Positions 50,305-61,372 of a stretch of DNA of 64,000 nt are shown here, one piece after another (the stretch's first letter is position 1; each line of letters begins with the position of its first letter). Made by a program: the position numbers and the translations under genes. The notes under the pieces are model-generated. The model did no database searches, was not told the DNA's origin, and was given only the letters and a program-made list of their open reading frames with translations. The stretch is from contig VYZI01000105.1 in NCBI GenBank assembly GCA_013397695.1, positions 2,050,104 to 2,114,103 of the forward strand, given 5' to 3'. The stretch is from Centropus unirufus. Lineage: Eukaryota > Chordata > Aves > Cuculiformes > Centropidae.

Positions 50305-50784
50305 NNNNNNNNNNNNNNNNNNNNNNNNNNNNNNNNNNNNNNNNNNNNNNNNNNNNNNNNNNNNNNNNNNNNNNNNNNNNNNNNNNNNNNNNNNNNNNNN
50401 NNNNNNNNNNNNNNNNNNNNNNNNNNNNNNNNNNNNNNNNNNNNNNNNNNNNNNNNNNNNNNNNNNNNNNNNNNNNNNNNNNNNNNNNNNNNNNNNNNNN
50501 NNNNNNNNNNNNNNNNNNNNNNNNNNNNNNNNNNNNNNNNNNNNNNNNNNNNNNNNNNNNNNNNNNNNNNNNNNNNNNNNNNNNNNNNNNNNNNNNNNNN
50601 NNNNNNNNNNNNNNNNNNNNNNNNNNNNNNNNNNNNNNNNNNNNNNNNNNNNNNNNNNNNNNNNNNNNNNNNNNNNNNNNNNNNNNNNNNNNNNNNNNNN
50701 NNNNNNNNNNNNNNNNNNNNNNNNNNNNNNNNNNNNNNNNNNNNNNNNNNNNNNNNNNNNNNNNNNNNNNNNNNNNNNNNNNNN
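50305..50784. other. Assembly gap, 480 N
   Basis: Unknown bases. Long open frames spanning it are artefacts. Confidence 1.
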
Positions 50785-51456
50785 AAATAAAATAAAATAT
50801 CTGTGAGAGGACAGGTGCACTACAAATAACTAGTTATTGTTGCAGTTTTAATACAATTCTTTTTATTATGCTCAAAAGGATACAGAAAACAAGAGACCTT
50901 AGCCTCTTTGGATCAGATCACTGACATGATAAGTTTAGTCTCCTGCCTCATATTTTGGCCACAGAACTGTCTCCTTAATCTCTTGTGCAAAAAGAAGGTG
51001 ATCTAGAGAGAGTAAAGGGACAGCACAGAACTGCAGGGTGGAGAGGACCTGCCACAAAACTGAACTTCATCTGAGAAGACTGGTCATTCAGCTATTTTGC
51101 TGGCTAGCACATGAGAAAAAGTACTCTAAGGAGTAATGGAAGGCCTTAGCAGCAGACTTTTTGCTTTAAATATGCTTCACACGGCAGAATTTTTCAGTTC
51201 AAGCACAACCAGACAAGCATAGCAGAGAAACTCCATAGTTGCTTTTGTGGGTATTGTTGAAAACTGAAAAAATTATGTTAGGACTTCTTGAGCGTTAGGT
51301 CTCACTTGGTTGTGGGAAAAGGTCGACTACTGAAAAACAGGCAAATTCTAGGAGCTGTTGAGGGCTTTCCATGAGGCATCCAAACAGAAAGCTGGGCTGG
51401 TGGGGGCTTTTTCTCTTCTTCAAGTCCTTCCTCATGAAAGACCTCCTATCAACTCA
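50785..51456. other. LYPD2 3' untranslated region and flank
   Basis: Sequence downstream of the LYPD2 stop, probably transcribed as far as the AATAAA at 50872-50877. No repeat recognised. Confidence 0.45.
50872..50877 (-). promoter_or_regulatory. Possible LYPD2 polyadenylation signal
   Basis: AATAAA on the minus strand, about 580 nt after the stop codon and between the gene and the assembly gap. It is the first canonical hexamer noticed downstream. Confidence 0.35.
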
Positions 51457-51668
51457 TCACAGAGTAGTCCAGAAGAGGGCACAGAGGGAACTTGCTACCA
51501 TCACAACTGGCACAATGCTGCTCCTCAAACTGGCTGCTCCATCAAAGTTGCATAAGTCAGTGTAACAGCAGGAGACAGGGCGAGTCATGCCGATCCCATC
51601 AACATCGGATGGGATGCAGATGGAAGAGCACATCTTGGTGACAGTTGAGACTCCCACAAAGGGATAAA
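51457..51668 (-). CDS. LYPD2: LYPD2 coding exon 3 (end of LU domain, GPI tail)
   Basis: 212 nt after a CTTGTAG acceptor, ending in TGA. It encodes V58-L127. The frame stays open upstream into the intron (to 51750), but that part lacks family resemblance. Confidence 0.9.
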
Positions 51669-54600
51669 CTACAAGAAAGCATGAAAGAAGAGTTAGGAAT
51701 AGGAAGAATAACAGAATTTTCCCTAGTGAAGCATTAGCTGCCTTCAGCACTAAACTCTTAACTCCAGCTCAAACACAACTGGTCTACTTTCTATCAGAAA
51801 TATAGGAAATTGTTTCCACTGAGTAGCTGCAAGCTGAACAGCGCTTTGCATCCTTCATATCCTGTCTGGATCAGTTATGCCCTGCAAAAGGTCAATCAGG
51901 CACTTTTTCTTCCTCACTTTTTACTCTACACACTATCTTCTGCCTCTTCCGTGTATGACCAGTCTTATCAGATGGGCTATGATCCAAGAGGTGGAGCAAC
52001 TCCCATGTGAGGACAGGCTGAGAGCGTTGAGGTTGATCAGCTGGAGAAGAGAAGGCTCTGGGGAGACCTTAGTGTATCCTTCCAGTGCCTGAAGGGAGCC
52101 TACAGGAAAACTGGGGAGGGATTTTTTACAAAGGTATGGAGTGTTTGGGCAAGGGGGGTGGTTTCAAATTGGGAGGGAAAGATTCAGATTTGACATTAGG
52201 AAGAAATTCTTCATCACGAGGGCGGTGCGACACTGGCACAGATTGGCCGGATGTCATGGATTCCTCATCCCTGAAGGTGCTGAAGGCCAGGTTGGATGTG
52301 ACCTTGAGAAGCCTGGTCTAGTGGGAGGTGGGAATAGGAACAGGGTGATCTTTAATGTCCTTTCCAACCCAAACCATTCTATGATTCTATGAAATGTTGA
52401 TCTATATTAGAAATATGGATGAAGAATTAATTTCCCTTACCTTCCTCCAGGGAATACATGGTTGTCTTGCACATAGTTTCATTCAGTCCACACTTCTGGA
52501 TCGTCTTGCACTTATCAACAGCAGTAGGTTCATGGCAAGTATAGCATTTCAGAGTTTGCCCTGCAAGGAGGCAAAATATGAGGTTTGCCTTAGTGCTGAC
52601 CACTAGATTCTGTCTGTGCCCTTCCAGGTACATCTGGGGAGGGTATCTTTCCAAAATACTCATACTGGGAACAGGAATGGAATGATAAAAGGTGTTTCCA
52701 CCAAGGGGAATGAGAAACGTCGTAGCCTGGTGGTCAAAGCACAGCCTCAGATGTGAGTACAGACTCCTGGGAACAAATAAAGCAAGACAGAGCTACACAC
52801 GCAGAAGACCCCATGATACAGGAAAGTCCTATCAACACCAAGCTGCTGAATGTTTGGGCCACAGAGATAGTTCTTCTGTTCCTGCTTTGTTATTGGGGGC
52901 TTAGTGGATTGGCTTTTTATTGCAGGTAGGTCTTATGTATTCCACAAGAGAGTTTAAGGGTAATTGTACTTAGTTTTTTCATCTGCACCCTAAATCATTC
53001 AGTAAATATAGAATATTCAGTAAATATAGAATCATAGAATGATTTGAGTTTGGACAGCCTTTAAAGTTCATTCAATTCCTAAGCCCTTGCCATGGTCCAG
53101 GACGCCTTCCACTGAATCAGGTTGATCAAAACCTCATCCAACCTGTTCTTGAACACCACCAGGGATGGGGCATCCCTTACTTCTCTGTGCAACCTGTACT
53201 AGTACCTCACTACCCTCATTTCTTCCTGCTATTTACTCTAAATCTCCCCTCTTTCAGCTTAAAACCATTACTCCTCCTCCTGTCCCTGCACTCCCTGATC
53301 GAGGGCCTCACCCCAGCTTTCCTGGAGGGCCCTTTACAGCTCTGGAAGGCTGCTATAAGGTCTCCCTAGAGCCTTCTCCTGGCTAAATAACTCCAGCTCT
53401 CTCAGCCTGCTCATGTTTAGGTTCTCATCCATCAACACCCCCTAAACCTATTCAGGTCTGGACACACTGCTGTGCAAGCTCCTCAGGGTAACTTTGCTTT
53501 AGCAGGGGAGGTGGAATAGATGATCTCCAGAGGACCCTTCCAGTCCCTGCCATTCTGTGATTCTGTGTCAGTCTGAATGGAACAGGGAAGTGGGGAAGGA
53601 CCAGAAGGAAGAAGTTATGGCAACACTGTGTCACAGCAGGAGCTTCTGCCCCCCAGCTGCCCAACTCGTGACAAAGACTTATTAAGTAGAATGGCAAAAT
53701 TGGTTTGATGTGTCAATCCTACACTGAAGTTGTATCTCAGCCTATTGCTTTCTTGATCCATTCTACCTTTCATATTCCTGTCCATCTCTTAAGCAGAGTT
53801 GTCTATAGAGTCTCCTCCTCTCCAAGTCGTCTTCTATTAAATAATGATGTTCTTTACTGAACTCTGGTCTCTCCATTGACAAGCAGATATGAATCCCCAC
53901 AATGAACAGGGTATAACGATGAACTATCTCCTATTCCGGAGATTGATGATGACTGATCTTTATTGTATCACCTATAGTGAGCACATAAAGCTCCCATTAA
54001 TCTTGGCATAGCACAGGCACCCCGAACCTTTGAACTACCAGTAACCAGAGCCAGGAAACATGCCTTAAAGATAACAGGGAAGCCAGTGCATTAGACAAAA
54101 CAGAGAGCTACTGTTCTAACTCTGGCTACGCCTCTCCTAACAGCAGCCATGTTCTCCAGAAAATGTCCTCCAAAACCCCCTTCTTTTTCACCAATTTGTT
54201 CTTCTTGCTTGCAGACCTCAAGATGGAGGAAGGAAAGCATCTTTATATGAGAAGAAAATAAATCCAAAGGAAAGGCCAGGTTGGATGGGGCTTTGAACAA
54301 CCTGATCTAGCAGAAGGTATCCTTGCTCATGGCAGGGGGATTGGAACTAAATGATCTCTAAGGTCCCCTGGAATCCAAACCATTCTATAATTCTATGAGA
54401 AAAATCCTAACATAGCTACATCTTCCAGTCAGACATAGATAAAATCAGATCCTATACCTCCTGGCTAAGAATGAGTTGTACAAAGTATGTGGAAATCCCA
54501 ACTAACAATCACAGCTCCTACACCAACCCTGCACAGGACTTACCTTGGCTACCCAGGCTAACACCAATTGTGAGCTTGGGATTGTCAGTATAAAATAAGG

Positions 54601-55746
54601 TTTTGTGTAAGAAATCATCCTGGTGGCAGCATCAAGGGATAAGGAGTCTATGCCAGGGAGAGGACTCAATTCTAGGATGTCCTTTCCACTATGCAGTCAC
54701 CTTCCACCATGAGAGATTATGGTATCGTGGCTCATGTGAGATTGCCTGCAATAAGGTGAATCTTGACTTCCCAGGGAATGAAAGCACTCATATCCCAAAC
54801 ATCCCTCTGTGTTTGGCTTCTTGGAGCTGGTGTTGGAGAAGAAGCAACCGACTCTCACTAGTGGAAATAGAATGTAAAGGTTTGCATGGCATCCCTGTAC
54901 ACACTAGACTCATGGGGCTCATTCCTCACCTCAACATCCCAAAAGGGCCCCCCCTCAATATCAGGCTGCTGTTGTCTCCCACTTTGTGTGCTTAAAGCCA
55001 GACCCCTCCAGTAAGGTGGCAGGTGGCCTAACAGGGAAAGAAAGGAGGGAGGGCAAATGATGTGGGTCACTCCCTGTGGTGACAAACTCTCAAATCCCCC
55101 TGAAAAAGTCCCCAGAACAATTCACACTTGGTTATTTTCCAAGATAGGCAGTCTAAACAGTCTTTGACTTCATGCAGACCTCAGTGTGTTAGAAAACAGA
55201 GCTGAAAAAACATCAGCCCTCCACTACCCGTGCCACCAGCTTTGTGTCACAGCCTGTCTTTCCCAATTCTAGTGGCCAAAGTTTAATAAACCACACATGT
55301 AACGTATAATTAGAGAGAGCCTCTGTACACACTGCATTAAACTGGCCCATTGGCTTCAGGGTTAAGGATCAAAAGAAGAACAGAAAGCTAAAAGGAATTA
55401 ATAAAAAAATGGAATTGAAGAGTCAGATTGAGCAAGAACAGAAAAAAGTGAAAGCTGAAATTTGCGTTTTAAAAATGACATGATATAGTCACATTTTGTC
55501 TTGCAACACTTCCTAAAGAGCCTGAACTAATAATCCCAAGTAGACCATGATGATCCTGAACATATGACAGGCTGGATATATTCCAAAAACAGATATTTTT
55601 TGTTAAAAACTGCTCATGGATGGAACAAGATGCATCCTATCCCATCATGCTGCAACTACTGAAGGAGTTTGGATAAGTCATAGCAGGAACTTACCCAACT
55701 CCATGCAAGCAACAGCAACCAACAGAAGAGATAGAAACATCTTCAT
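51457..55746 (-). CDS. LYPD2: LYPD2, GPI-anchored Ly6/uPAR protein; 3 coding exons
   Basis: Coding sequence is complement(join(51457..51668, 52441..52560, 55695..55746)), 384 nt, 127 residues plus TGA. The signal peptide is M1-G18. The LU domain runs L21-N98 with ten cysteines (23, 26, 35, 41, 48, 71, 75, 91, 92, 97). NETMCKTT (44-51), VYPF (58-61), PSDVDGIG (77-84) and PVSCC (88-92) match LYPD2 as I know it. N44 is a probable glycosylation site, as in mammals. After N98 the segment FDGAASLRSS and a hydrophobic run (about I109-L127) form a GPI signal. Both introns are phase 1, GT-AG. Exon lengths (52/120/212) equal those of the SLURP1-like gene, with which it is convergent. The first ATG of the pair at 55746 and 55740 was taken as start. 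LYPD2's molecular role is poorly known; surface location is inferred from the tail. Confidence 0.9.
51669..52440 (-). other. LYPD2: LYPD2 intron 2
   Basis: 0.77-kb phase-1 intron, more than half of it a CR1 copy (51971-52392) lying antisense to the gene. Confidence 0.75.
51971..52392 (+). repeat. CR1 LINE in LYPD2 intron 2, + orientation (antisense to gene)
   Basis: From 'caagaggtggagcaactccc' to cattctatgattctatga. Its 3' end lies only about 50 nt beyond the LYPD2 exon 2 donor. Confidence 0.93.
52441..52560 (-). CDS. LYPD2: LYPD2 coding exon 2
   Basis: 120 nt, between a CCTTGCAG acceptor and a GTAAGG donor. It encodes G18 to the first base of V58, with cysteines 23, 26, 35, 41 and 48 and the N44-E-T sequon. 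Confidence 0.9.
52997..53032. repeat. 18-bp tandem duplication at a CR1 3' junction
   Basis: Two perfect adjacent copies of ATTCAGTAAATATAGAAT. The second merges into the CR1 tail that follows. Confidence 0.9.
53027..53415 (-). repeat. CR1 LINE in LYPD2 intron 1, - orientation
   Basis: From tagaatcatagaatgatttg to 'ctctctcagcctgctcatg'. Confidence 0.92.
53490..53568 (+). repeat. Short CR1 3' end of another subfamily, + orientation
   Basis: gatgatctccagaggaccct then cattctgtgattctgtg marks a CR1 tail type that uses the TGTGATTC octamer. Confidence 0.8.
54272..54398 (+). repeat. Short CR1 3' end, + orientation
   Basis: From aaggccaggttggatggggc to aaccattctataattctatg. Confidence 0.92.
55695..55746 (-). 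CDS. LYPD2: LYPD2 coding exon 1 (signal peptide)
   Basis: 52 nt on the minus strand, encoding MKMFLSLLLVAVACMEL plus the first base of G18, followed by a GTAAGT donor. Confidence 0.85.
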
Positions 55747-55800
55747 CTTGCACAGATCTTTGCCGCCTGATCACTGGGCTCGCACCGCTCTTCACTGCCA

Positions 55801-55808
55801 GCTTTAAG
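55801..55808 (-). promoter_or_regulatory. Possible TATA-like element of LYPD2
   Basis: On the minus strand CTTAAAGC lies about 55-60 nt before the ATG, the same spacing as TATAAAGC in the SLURP1-like promoter. It is a weak TATA variant. Confidence 0.35.
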
Positions 55809-56161
55809 GGGACACCTCCAGGTGGCTTGCCATGTACTGGTTCCAACTCAAGACCAAATTCTACTGGAAAAACAGGTCAGTTTGAGCTATAAATGAACTG
55901 AATGAGCTACCAAGCATGCCCCACCTCCTGCTGGACTGTCATCTCTTTTTATGTTCCTTGAAGAAGAAAATGAGTGTTTGCTTGGTAGACAATAGTTGAG
56001 GTTGTTTAAGCTGGGTGCTTTGTGTATAGGTATGACGTGTAAACCCAGGCATATTAAATAACCCCAGTGTCCTGTCTTACCCTGTAGCTTGCTGGCATGC
56101 CTTCTTTTTCATAGTGGTTAGAGAGATATGGGCTATTTCCAGAAACTTAAGTTAAAAAACA

Positions 56162-56530
56162 ACTGTAGTAGTGAACATCAAGTCATCAAAACTGAGGTGT
56201 ACTCCTCTGTGTTCTTCTCCTCAACAGGGGCTAGAGTTCAGCATAGAATCATGAAACCATAGGATGATTTGAGTTGGAAAGGACTTTAAAGATCATTGAG
56301 GTCCAACTTCTGCCATCGGCAGGGACACCTTCCACTGAATAGGGTTGCTCAATGCCACATCCACCATGGCCTTGAACACCTCCAGGGATGGGGCAGCCAT
56401 GACTAATTTGGGAAACCTCCACGAGGGCCTCACCACCCTCACAAGAAAACATTTCTTCCCAAGATCTCATCTAAATCTCCCCTCTCCCAGCTTAAAACTA
56501 TCCCTCCTCATCTTATCCCTGCAGTCCCTG
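56162..56530 (+). repeat. Inverted duplication, left copy (flank plus CR1 3' end)
   Basis: 56162-56241 matches the reverse complement of 63522-63590 (gtgaacatcaagtcatcaaa; tctcctcaacaggggc; gttcagcatagaatca). The match continues into the CR1 with shared unusual features, such as the shortened 'gaggtccaacttctgccat'. Confidence 0.82.
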
Positions 56531-57075
56531 AGAAAGAGCCCCTCCCCAGCTTTCCTGGGGGCGCTTTTTAAGTACTGGAAGGCTGCTATAAGGTTTCCTC
56601 AAAGCTTTCTCTTCTCTAGGCTGAACTACTCCAACAGTCTCAGTATGTCCTTGTACAGGAGGTTTTCCATTCCTTGTATCATCTTCGTGGCCTGTTCTGG
56701 ACTTGCTTTAACAGATCCATGGCCTTCCTGTGCTGAGGGTTCCAGAACTGGACATAGGATTCCTGGTGGGGTCTCACAAGGGCAGAGTAGAGGGGGAGAA
56801 TACCCTCCCTGGTCCTACTGGTCACACTGCTTTGGATGGAGCCCAGGATATGGTTGGCTTTCTGGGCTGCAAATAAACATTGTCAGCTCATTTTGGGCCT
56901 GTCATCCACCCGCACCCCCAAGATCTTCTCTTGAGGGCTACTCTCAATCCATTTTATGCCCAGCTTATATTCGTGCTTGTGCCCTGAACCGCTGCGGGAC
57001 CTTGCACTTTGCCTTATTGAACTTCATGACGTTCACCTCTCAGGCCTGTCAGAGTCCCTCTGAATGGCCAGGAAG
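56242..57075 (-). repeat. Longest CR1 LINE in the window (~830 nt), - orientation
   Basis: From gcatagaatcatgaaaccat to 'gacgttcacctctcaggcc'. It includes CR1 sequence well 5' of the common 3' region. The 253-codon + frame at 56345-57106 is antisense to it and is not a gene. Confidence 0.93.
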
Positions 57076-57354
57076 GGGAGTGTTATCACTGAGAAGAGAC
57101 GTGTAAAGCTGACTTGCAATCCCTGACTCACTGGAAATAACATGATAGTAGTTTTGGTATTGTACAACCTCCCTCTGAGCTTTGAGCAGCGCTCCAGGGA
57201 GCTGTTGGTGGCAGAAGGCTGTCTTACTCTCTCTTCTTCCCCTGTCCTCTATGGACGCAGGTGATGGGAATGCTGGGAAGACAACAGGAGCAAACTGTGA
57301 ATATCTGGCCCAAGGAATTCTCTCAGGCTCACTGCCCTGTGCAGTTCAGAGAGG

Positions 57355-57606
57355 ATCATAGAATTCTAGAATCATTAAAGTTGGAAAATACTTCTAAGAT
57401 GGTAAAATCCAACCATCAGCCCAACACCACTTGCCTTCTGGACCTTGGCCCAAAATCTAAATTTTTTTAACACCTCCATCACTTCCCTGGGCAGTCTCTC
57501 CTAATGCTTCACCACTTCCAGTGGAATAATATTTCCTAATATCCAATCTAAACCTCCCCTGGCACAACCTGAGTCCATTTCCTCTCATTCTGTCACTAGT
57601 AACTTG
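57355..57606 (-). repeat. CR1 LINE, F/Y-type, - orientation
   Basis: From atcatagaattctagaatca to 'ctcattctgtcactagtaac'. Confidence 0.9.
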
Positions 57607-57636
57607 GGGGAAGTAATATGGGAGGAGTTCTTCTGG

Positions 57637-57890
57637 GATAGAAAAATAGAACCGTTAAGGCTGGACCTCAAGGACCTCAAGGATCATCAAGCCTCCTGAA
57701 TCATGTCTCAGAGTGCCAGGTCTACGTGTTTTCTGAACTCCTACAGGGACAGGGACTCCACCTATCTTATTCAGGGAAAAAAAATCCTAATATCCAATCT
57801 AAACCTTCCCTGGTTCAACTTGAGGCCATTTTTGTCCTCCAGGATGATGCCTGGAGAAGGCCCTCTGCTCAAAGCCAGCCCTATCGAAGT
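57637..57890 (-). repeat. CR1 LINE, F/Y-like, - orientation
   Basis: From gatagaaaaatagaaccgtt through gtgccaggtctacgtgtttt to about 'ggccctctgctcaaagcc'. It has the same orientation and type as its neighbour 30 nt away. Confidence 0.8.
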
Positions 57891-58263
57891 GTGGTGGCAA
57901 GCCCACTACTTCTTTACTTGACAAACACCTCAGTTTTTCCCATTATCAAATACTTCCCCAAACATCTACCTGCTTTTCCTGTACCTCAGGACAGATCCAG
58001 CTCACAAATCCTTCTGCAGTGTGTGTTGGGCAAGTTTGATCGTGGAATTGCAAAAACAGATAAAGAACCTTTCTGTGGTTATATCAGGTGACTCCCCCAA
58101 CACAAACTTTTAATAAGGAAAGTAAAGAGGGAAAGTTAAAACTTAGATGATCATGGAGATATTTCTAGCACCTTTGTTTGTTTATTGCACCAGTGGAGGA
58201 ACTTTATTCGTGTTTAACATCACTTAAATTCTTCAAATTTTAAAAGTAAACAATCTTCTGTTA
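57891..58263. other. Intergenic DNA without recognised gene
   Basis: About 370 nt; nothing identified. Confidence 0.45.
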
Positions 58264-58759
58264 TCATAGAACCAGAGCAAGGTTTGGGTTGGAAGGGATC
58301 TTGAAGGTCATCCCGCTCCACCCCCCTTTGCAATGAACAGGGACACTTTCCACTTCATCAGGTTACTCGAAACCTCATCCAGCCTGCCCTTTAGCACCTC
58401 TGGGGATGGGGCAGACATCTTTTCCAGTGCCTCACCACCCTCACAGGAAAAAAAAAATTCTTAATATCTCCTGTCAGTTTCCCTTCTTTTAGCTTAAAAC
58501 TATTCCCTCTCAATTTATCCCTGCACACCCTGATAAAGATCCCCTCCCCAGCTTTCCGGGGTCCCCCTTTACCTACTGGAAGGTTGCTATAGGGTCTTGA
58601 AGGGAACCTCCTTTTCTCCGTGTTGAACAACCCAAACTCTCTCTGCCTGTCCTCATATGGAGGTGCTCCAGCCCTTGGATCATCTTCACAATCCCCTTCA
58701 AACATATCGATGTCCTTCCTGTGCTGAGGACTCCACAACTGAACACAATATTCCAGGTG
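58264..58759 (-). repeat. CR1 LINE, - orientation
   Basis: From tcatagaaccagagcaaggt to 'tgaacacaatattccaggtg'. Confidence 0.93.
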
Positions 58760-59891
58760 AAAATTCTGGTTATTTTCAGATAAACAACCCAGTCTTCACC
58801 TCTCCAAACCCAGAGCTCCAGGGACCATCTTATCATTTTAGCAATCCCTGTCTCACAAACAGCCCTTCTAGGCGATCTATACCCTAAGGAATTCTGGACC
58901 ATGGCCTCCACAATACAGTCATTAGGTTGGTTATGAAAGATTAGAAGTTATTTCCAGCCTAAAATTATCTAGGGAAAGGTATTTTTCTATATTCTTGCTT
59001 TGGCATTCCTTGTGTTCAGCAGAGAATTATATAATCCTATTTAGAAAGGGGATATACACTGATTGTGTTTGCTTCGTTCTTAGGAAAAAAGAGAACAAAA
59101 CAAAAAACTAAACATGGAAAGGGGTGTGGTTTCTGGTTTCTGGTATTAAGTGGCTTCGAACAATGTGTGCTAGATGATTGGTTTCACACGCACCTTTGAA
59201 ATGTGATCTTCATTACACTTGATGTTTTTTGGATGGAAGAATAAATGCCAACACCCTACTTAAATCTTGTGCCCTCCTTCAATTTGGAGAGTTGTAGGAG
59301 GGGAGGAGGTGACAACATACCTTACTTGTTTATAGTTTCAGTTGATCTTATCTAGCCCTTTAAGCATGGCTTGAAGTGATTCCACTTTTATGCACACCCT
59401 ATGTGATTGCCTTGTATTGCTGGCAAGTCACCAAAGAAATAACACAGAGGAATAAGAACATCTCAACAGCTTTTTGTTGAACCTGTTCTTCGTGGGTAAT
59501 CACAGTCTATTGTGTTGGGGGTTTTCCATTAACTGCAGAAAAAAAAATATAAAAAGACCCACGATGTAAAAATTTCCCTCAGCAACCCACAAAATGGAAT
59601 TGAAAAAAATGACATTTTCTAGTGTACGTGCTCAAAGGCAAACAAGTACAACAACTCTGCATTTCAGAGGAGTTTGTTATCAGAAATTAAAGTCAAATGT
59701 TTACTTCCAGCTTGAGAAACTTGTGCCAAGCCCTCCTACCTGGCCAGCTGAGACAGTCTCTGGGTGGAGGCATCTTCATGTGATGTGAGTAGGCCTGCTG
59801 CAGTTGCAACCATGCTGGATCTCCAGATCCCAAAACATCCCAATAGACTGGCTCACACTGCCTAATTACTAGTCTGGGAAGGTCCCGCTGG
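58760..59891. other. Intergenic DNA without recognised gene
   Basis: 1.1 kb; nothing identified. Confidence 0.45.
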
Positions 59892-60226
59892 GAATCACAG
59901 AATCACAGAATGGTTTGGGTTGGAAAAGACCTTTAAAGACCATCCAGTTCCAGCTCCCCCTGCCATGGGGAGAGACACCTTTCTATAGATCAGTTTGCTC
60001 AAAGACTCACCAAACCTGCCCTTGAACACCTCCAAGGATGAGGCATCCACAGCTTCTCAGGGCAACCTGTTCCAGTGTCTCACTGGAACAGTAGTGAGGG
60101 TAGAATTTCTCCTTAATATCTCATCTAAATCTCCCCTCATTCAGCTTAAAATCGTTAGCCACTGCACTATCACTCCTCTGCTTGATAAAGAGCACCCCAC
60201 AGCTTTCCTGTAGGCCCTCTTTATTT
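59892..60226 (-). repeat. CR1 LINE, - orientation
   Basis: Two tail octamers (aatcacagaatcacagaatg) followed by the complement CR1 3' region to 'acagctttcctgtaggccct'. Confidence 0.94.
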
Positions 60227-60360
60227 ACCTCCAGGGCAGGCATTCAAGGACCATTATCTATGTGTGCGTGCGTGCACTTGGAGAAGTGCAGGCACTGGTT
60301 TTGATCGAGAGCCTTCTTAACTAGATCATTTGAAACTCCCCATTTTCTTGCTTCTAATCT

Positions 60361-60889
60361 AGGCCTCACCTAGAGTCCTGCATTCAGTTCTGGATCCCTG
60401 AGCATAGGAGGAATATGGATCTGTTTGAGCAAGTCCAGAAGAGGGGCATAAAGATGATGAGAGAGCTGGAGCACCTCCCACATGAAGACAGACCAAGAGA
60501 GTCAGAGGTGTCCAGCCTAGAGAAGAGAAGACTCCAGGGAGACCTTATGGCAGCTTTCCAGTACTTAAACAGGGCCTACACAAAAGGTGAGGAGGGGCTC
60601 TTTATCAGGGAGTTCAGGAATAGGATGAGGGGGGAATGGTTTTAAGCTGAAAGAGGGGACATTTAGATGAAATATTAGGAAGAAATTCTTTACTGTGAGG
60701 ATGATGAGGCACTGGTGAAGGTTTTCCAGAGAAGTCATGGCTGCCCCATCTCTGGAGGTGTTCAAGGCCGGGTTGGATGGGGTTTTGAGCAATGTGATGC
60801 AGTGGAAGGTGTCTCTGCCCATAGCAAGGGTGATGAGACTGGGTAATCTTTAAGATCCCTGCCCAACCAAACTATTCCATGATTCTATA
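60361..60889 (+). repeat. CR1 LINE, + orientation
   Basis: From cctcacctagagtcctgcat to actattccatgattctatag. Confidence 0.94.
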
Positions 60890-61372
60890 GGTCCTAGGAA
60901 TCATACAGATTTCCAGAGCAGAGAAATGTATAGGCAAAAGCTATGTTTTCATTCAAAGATAACTGTGGAGAGGTGTTGACATGACAGTGTCATATGATGC
61001 TGCTTAGGTCTTGCTGCACACCTGCAAGTAGGTTGAGCTCAAACCCACTCCTGTAAGATGAGTAAATATTATTATTTTGAAATCAAATATAAGGAAACTA
61101 AGATGCAGAGGTTAATCAGACTCATGGAGCAAGGTAGTAAGAGGTAGAGCCAGTATTGTATTTCAAATGATTTAACCACTAGTTAATTCTCCCTTTTCAT
61201 CATTGCTCTTCTGCTATTTTTGTGCAGCCCTGAGATGATGAGTTACTAGAAGAAATAGGAGTGAGTGCTGGCCTGAAAACCACTTAGAGCTTTATTGTTC
61301 TGTCAGTGATTGCTAGCTGACCTTGGAGAAATAACCTCAGGTTCCCCATTCTAGGTATGAGGTTGGTGCATA
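60890..61372. other. Intergenic DNA without recognised gene
   Basis: 0.48 kb between two CR1 copies; nothing identified. Confidence 0.45.

Larger units (their letters stand above)
52561..55694 (-). other. LYPD2: LYPD2 intron 1
   Basis: 3.1-kb phase-1 intron holding three CR1 pieces (53027-53415, 53490-53568, 54272-54398). The rest looks unique. An alternative first exon cannot be excluded. Confidence 0.7.

Noticed and set aside
50233..50820. Open frames of 162-195 codons around 50.3-50.8 kb
   Set aside because: They consist almost entirely of unknown bases in the assembly gap.
56345..57106. 253-codon open frame on +, the longest without N
   Set aside because: It lies wholly antisense to a CR1 LINE and matches the complement of CR1 3' sequence, so it is a chance frame in a repeat.
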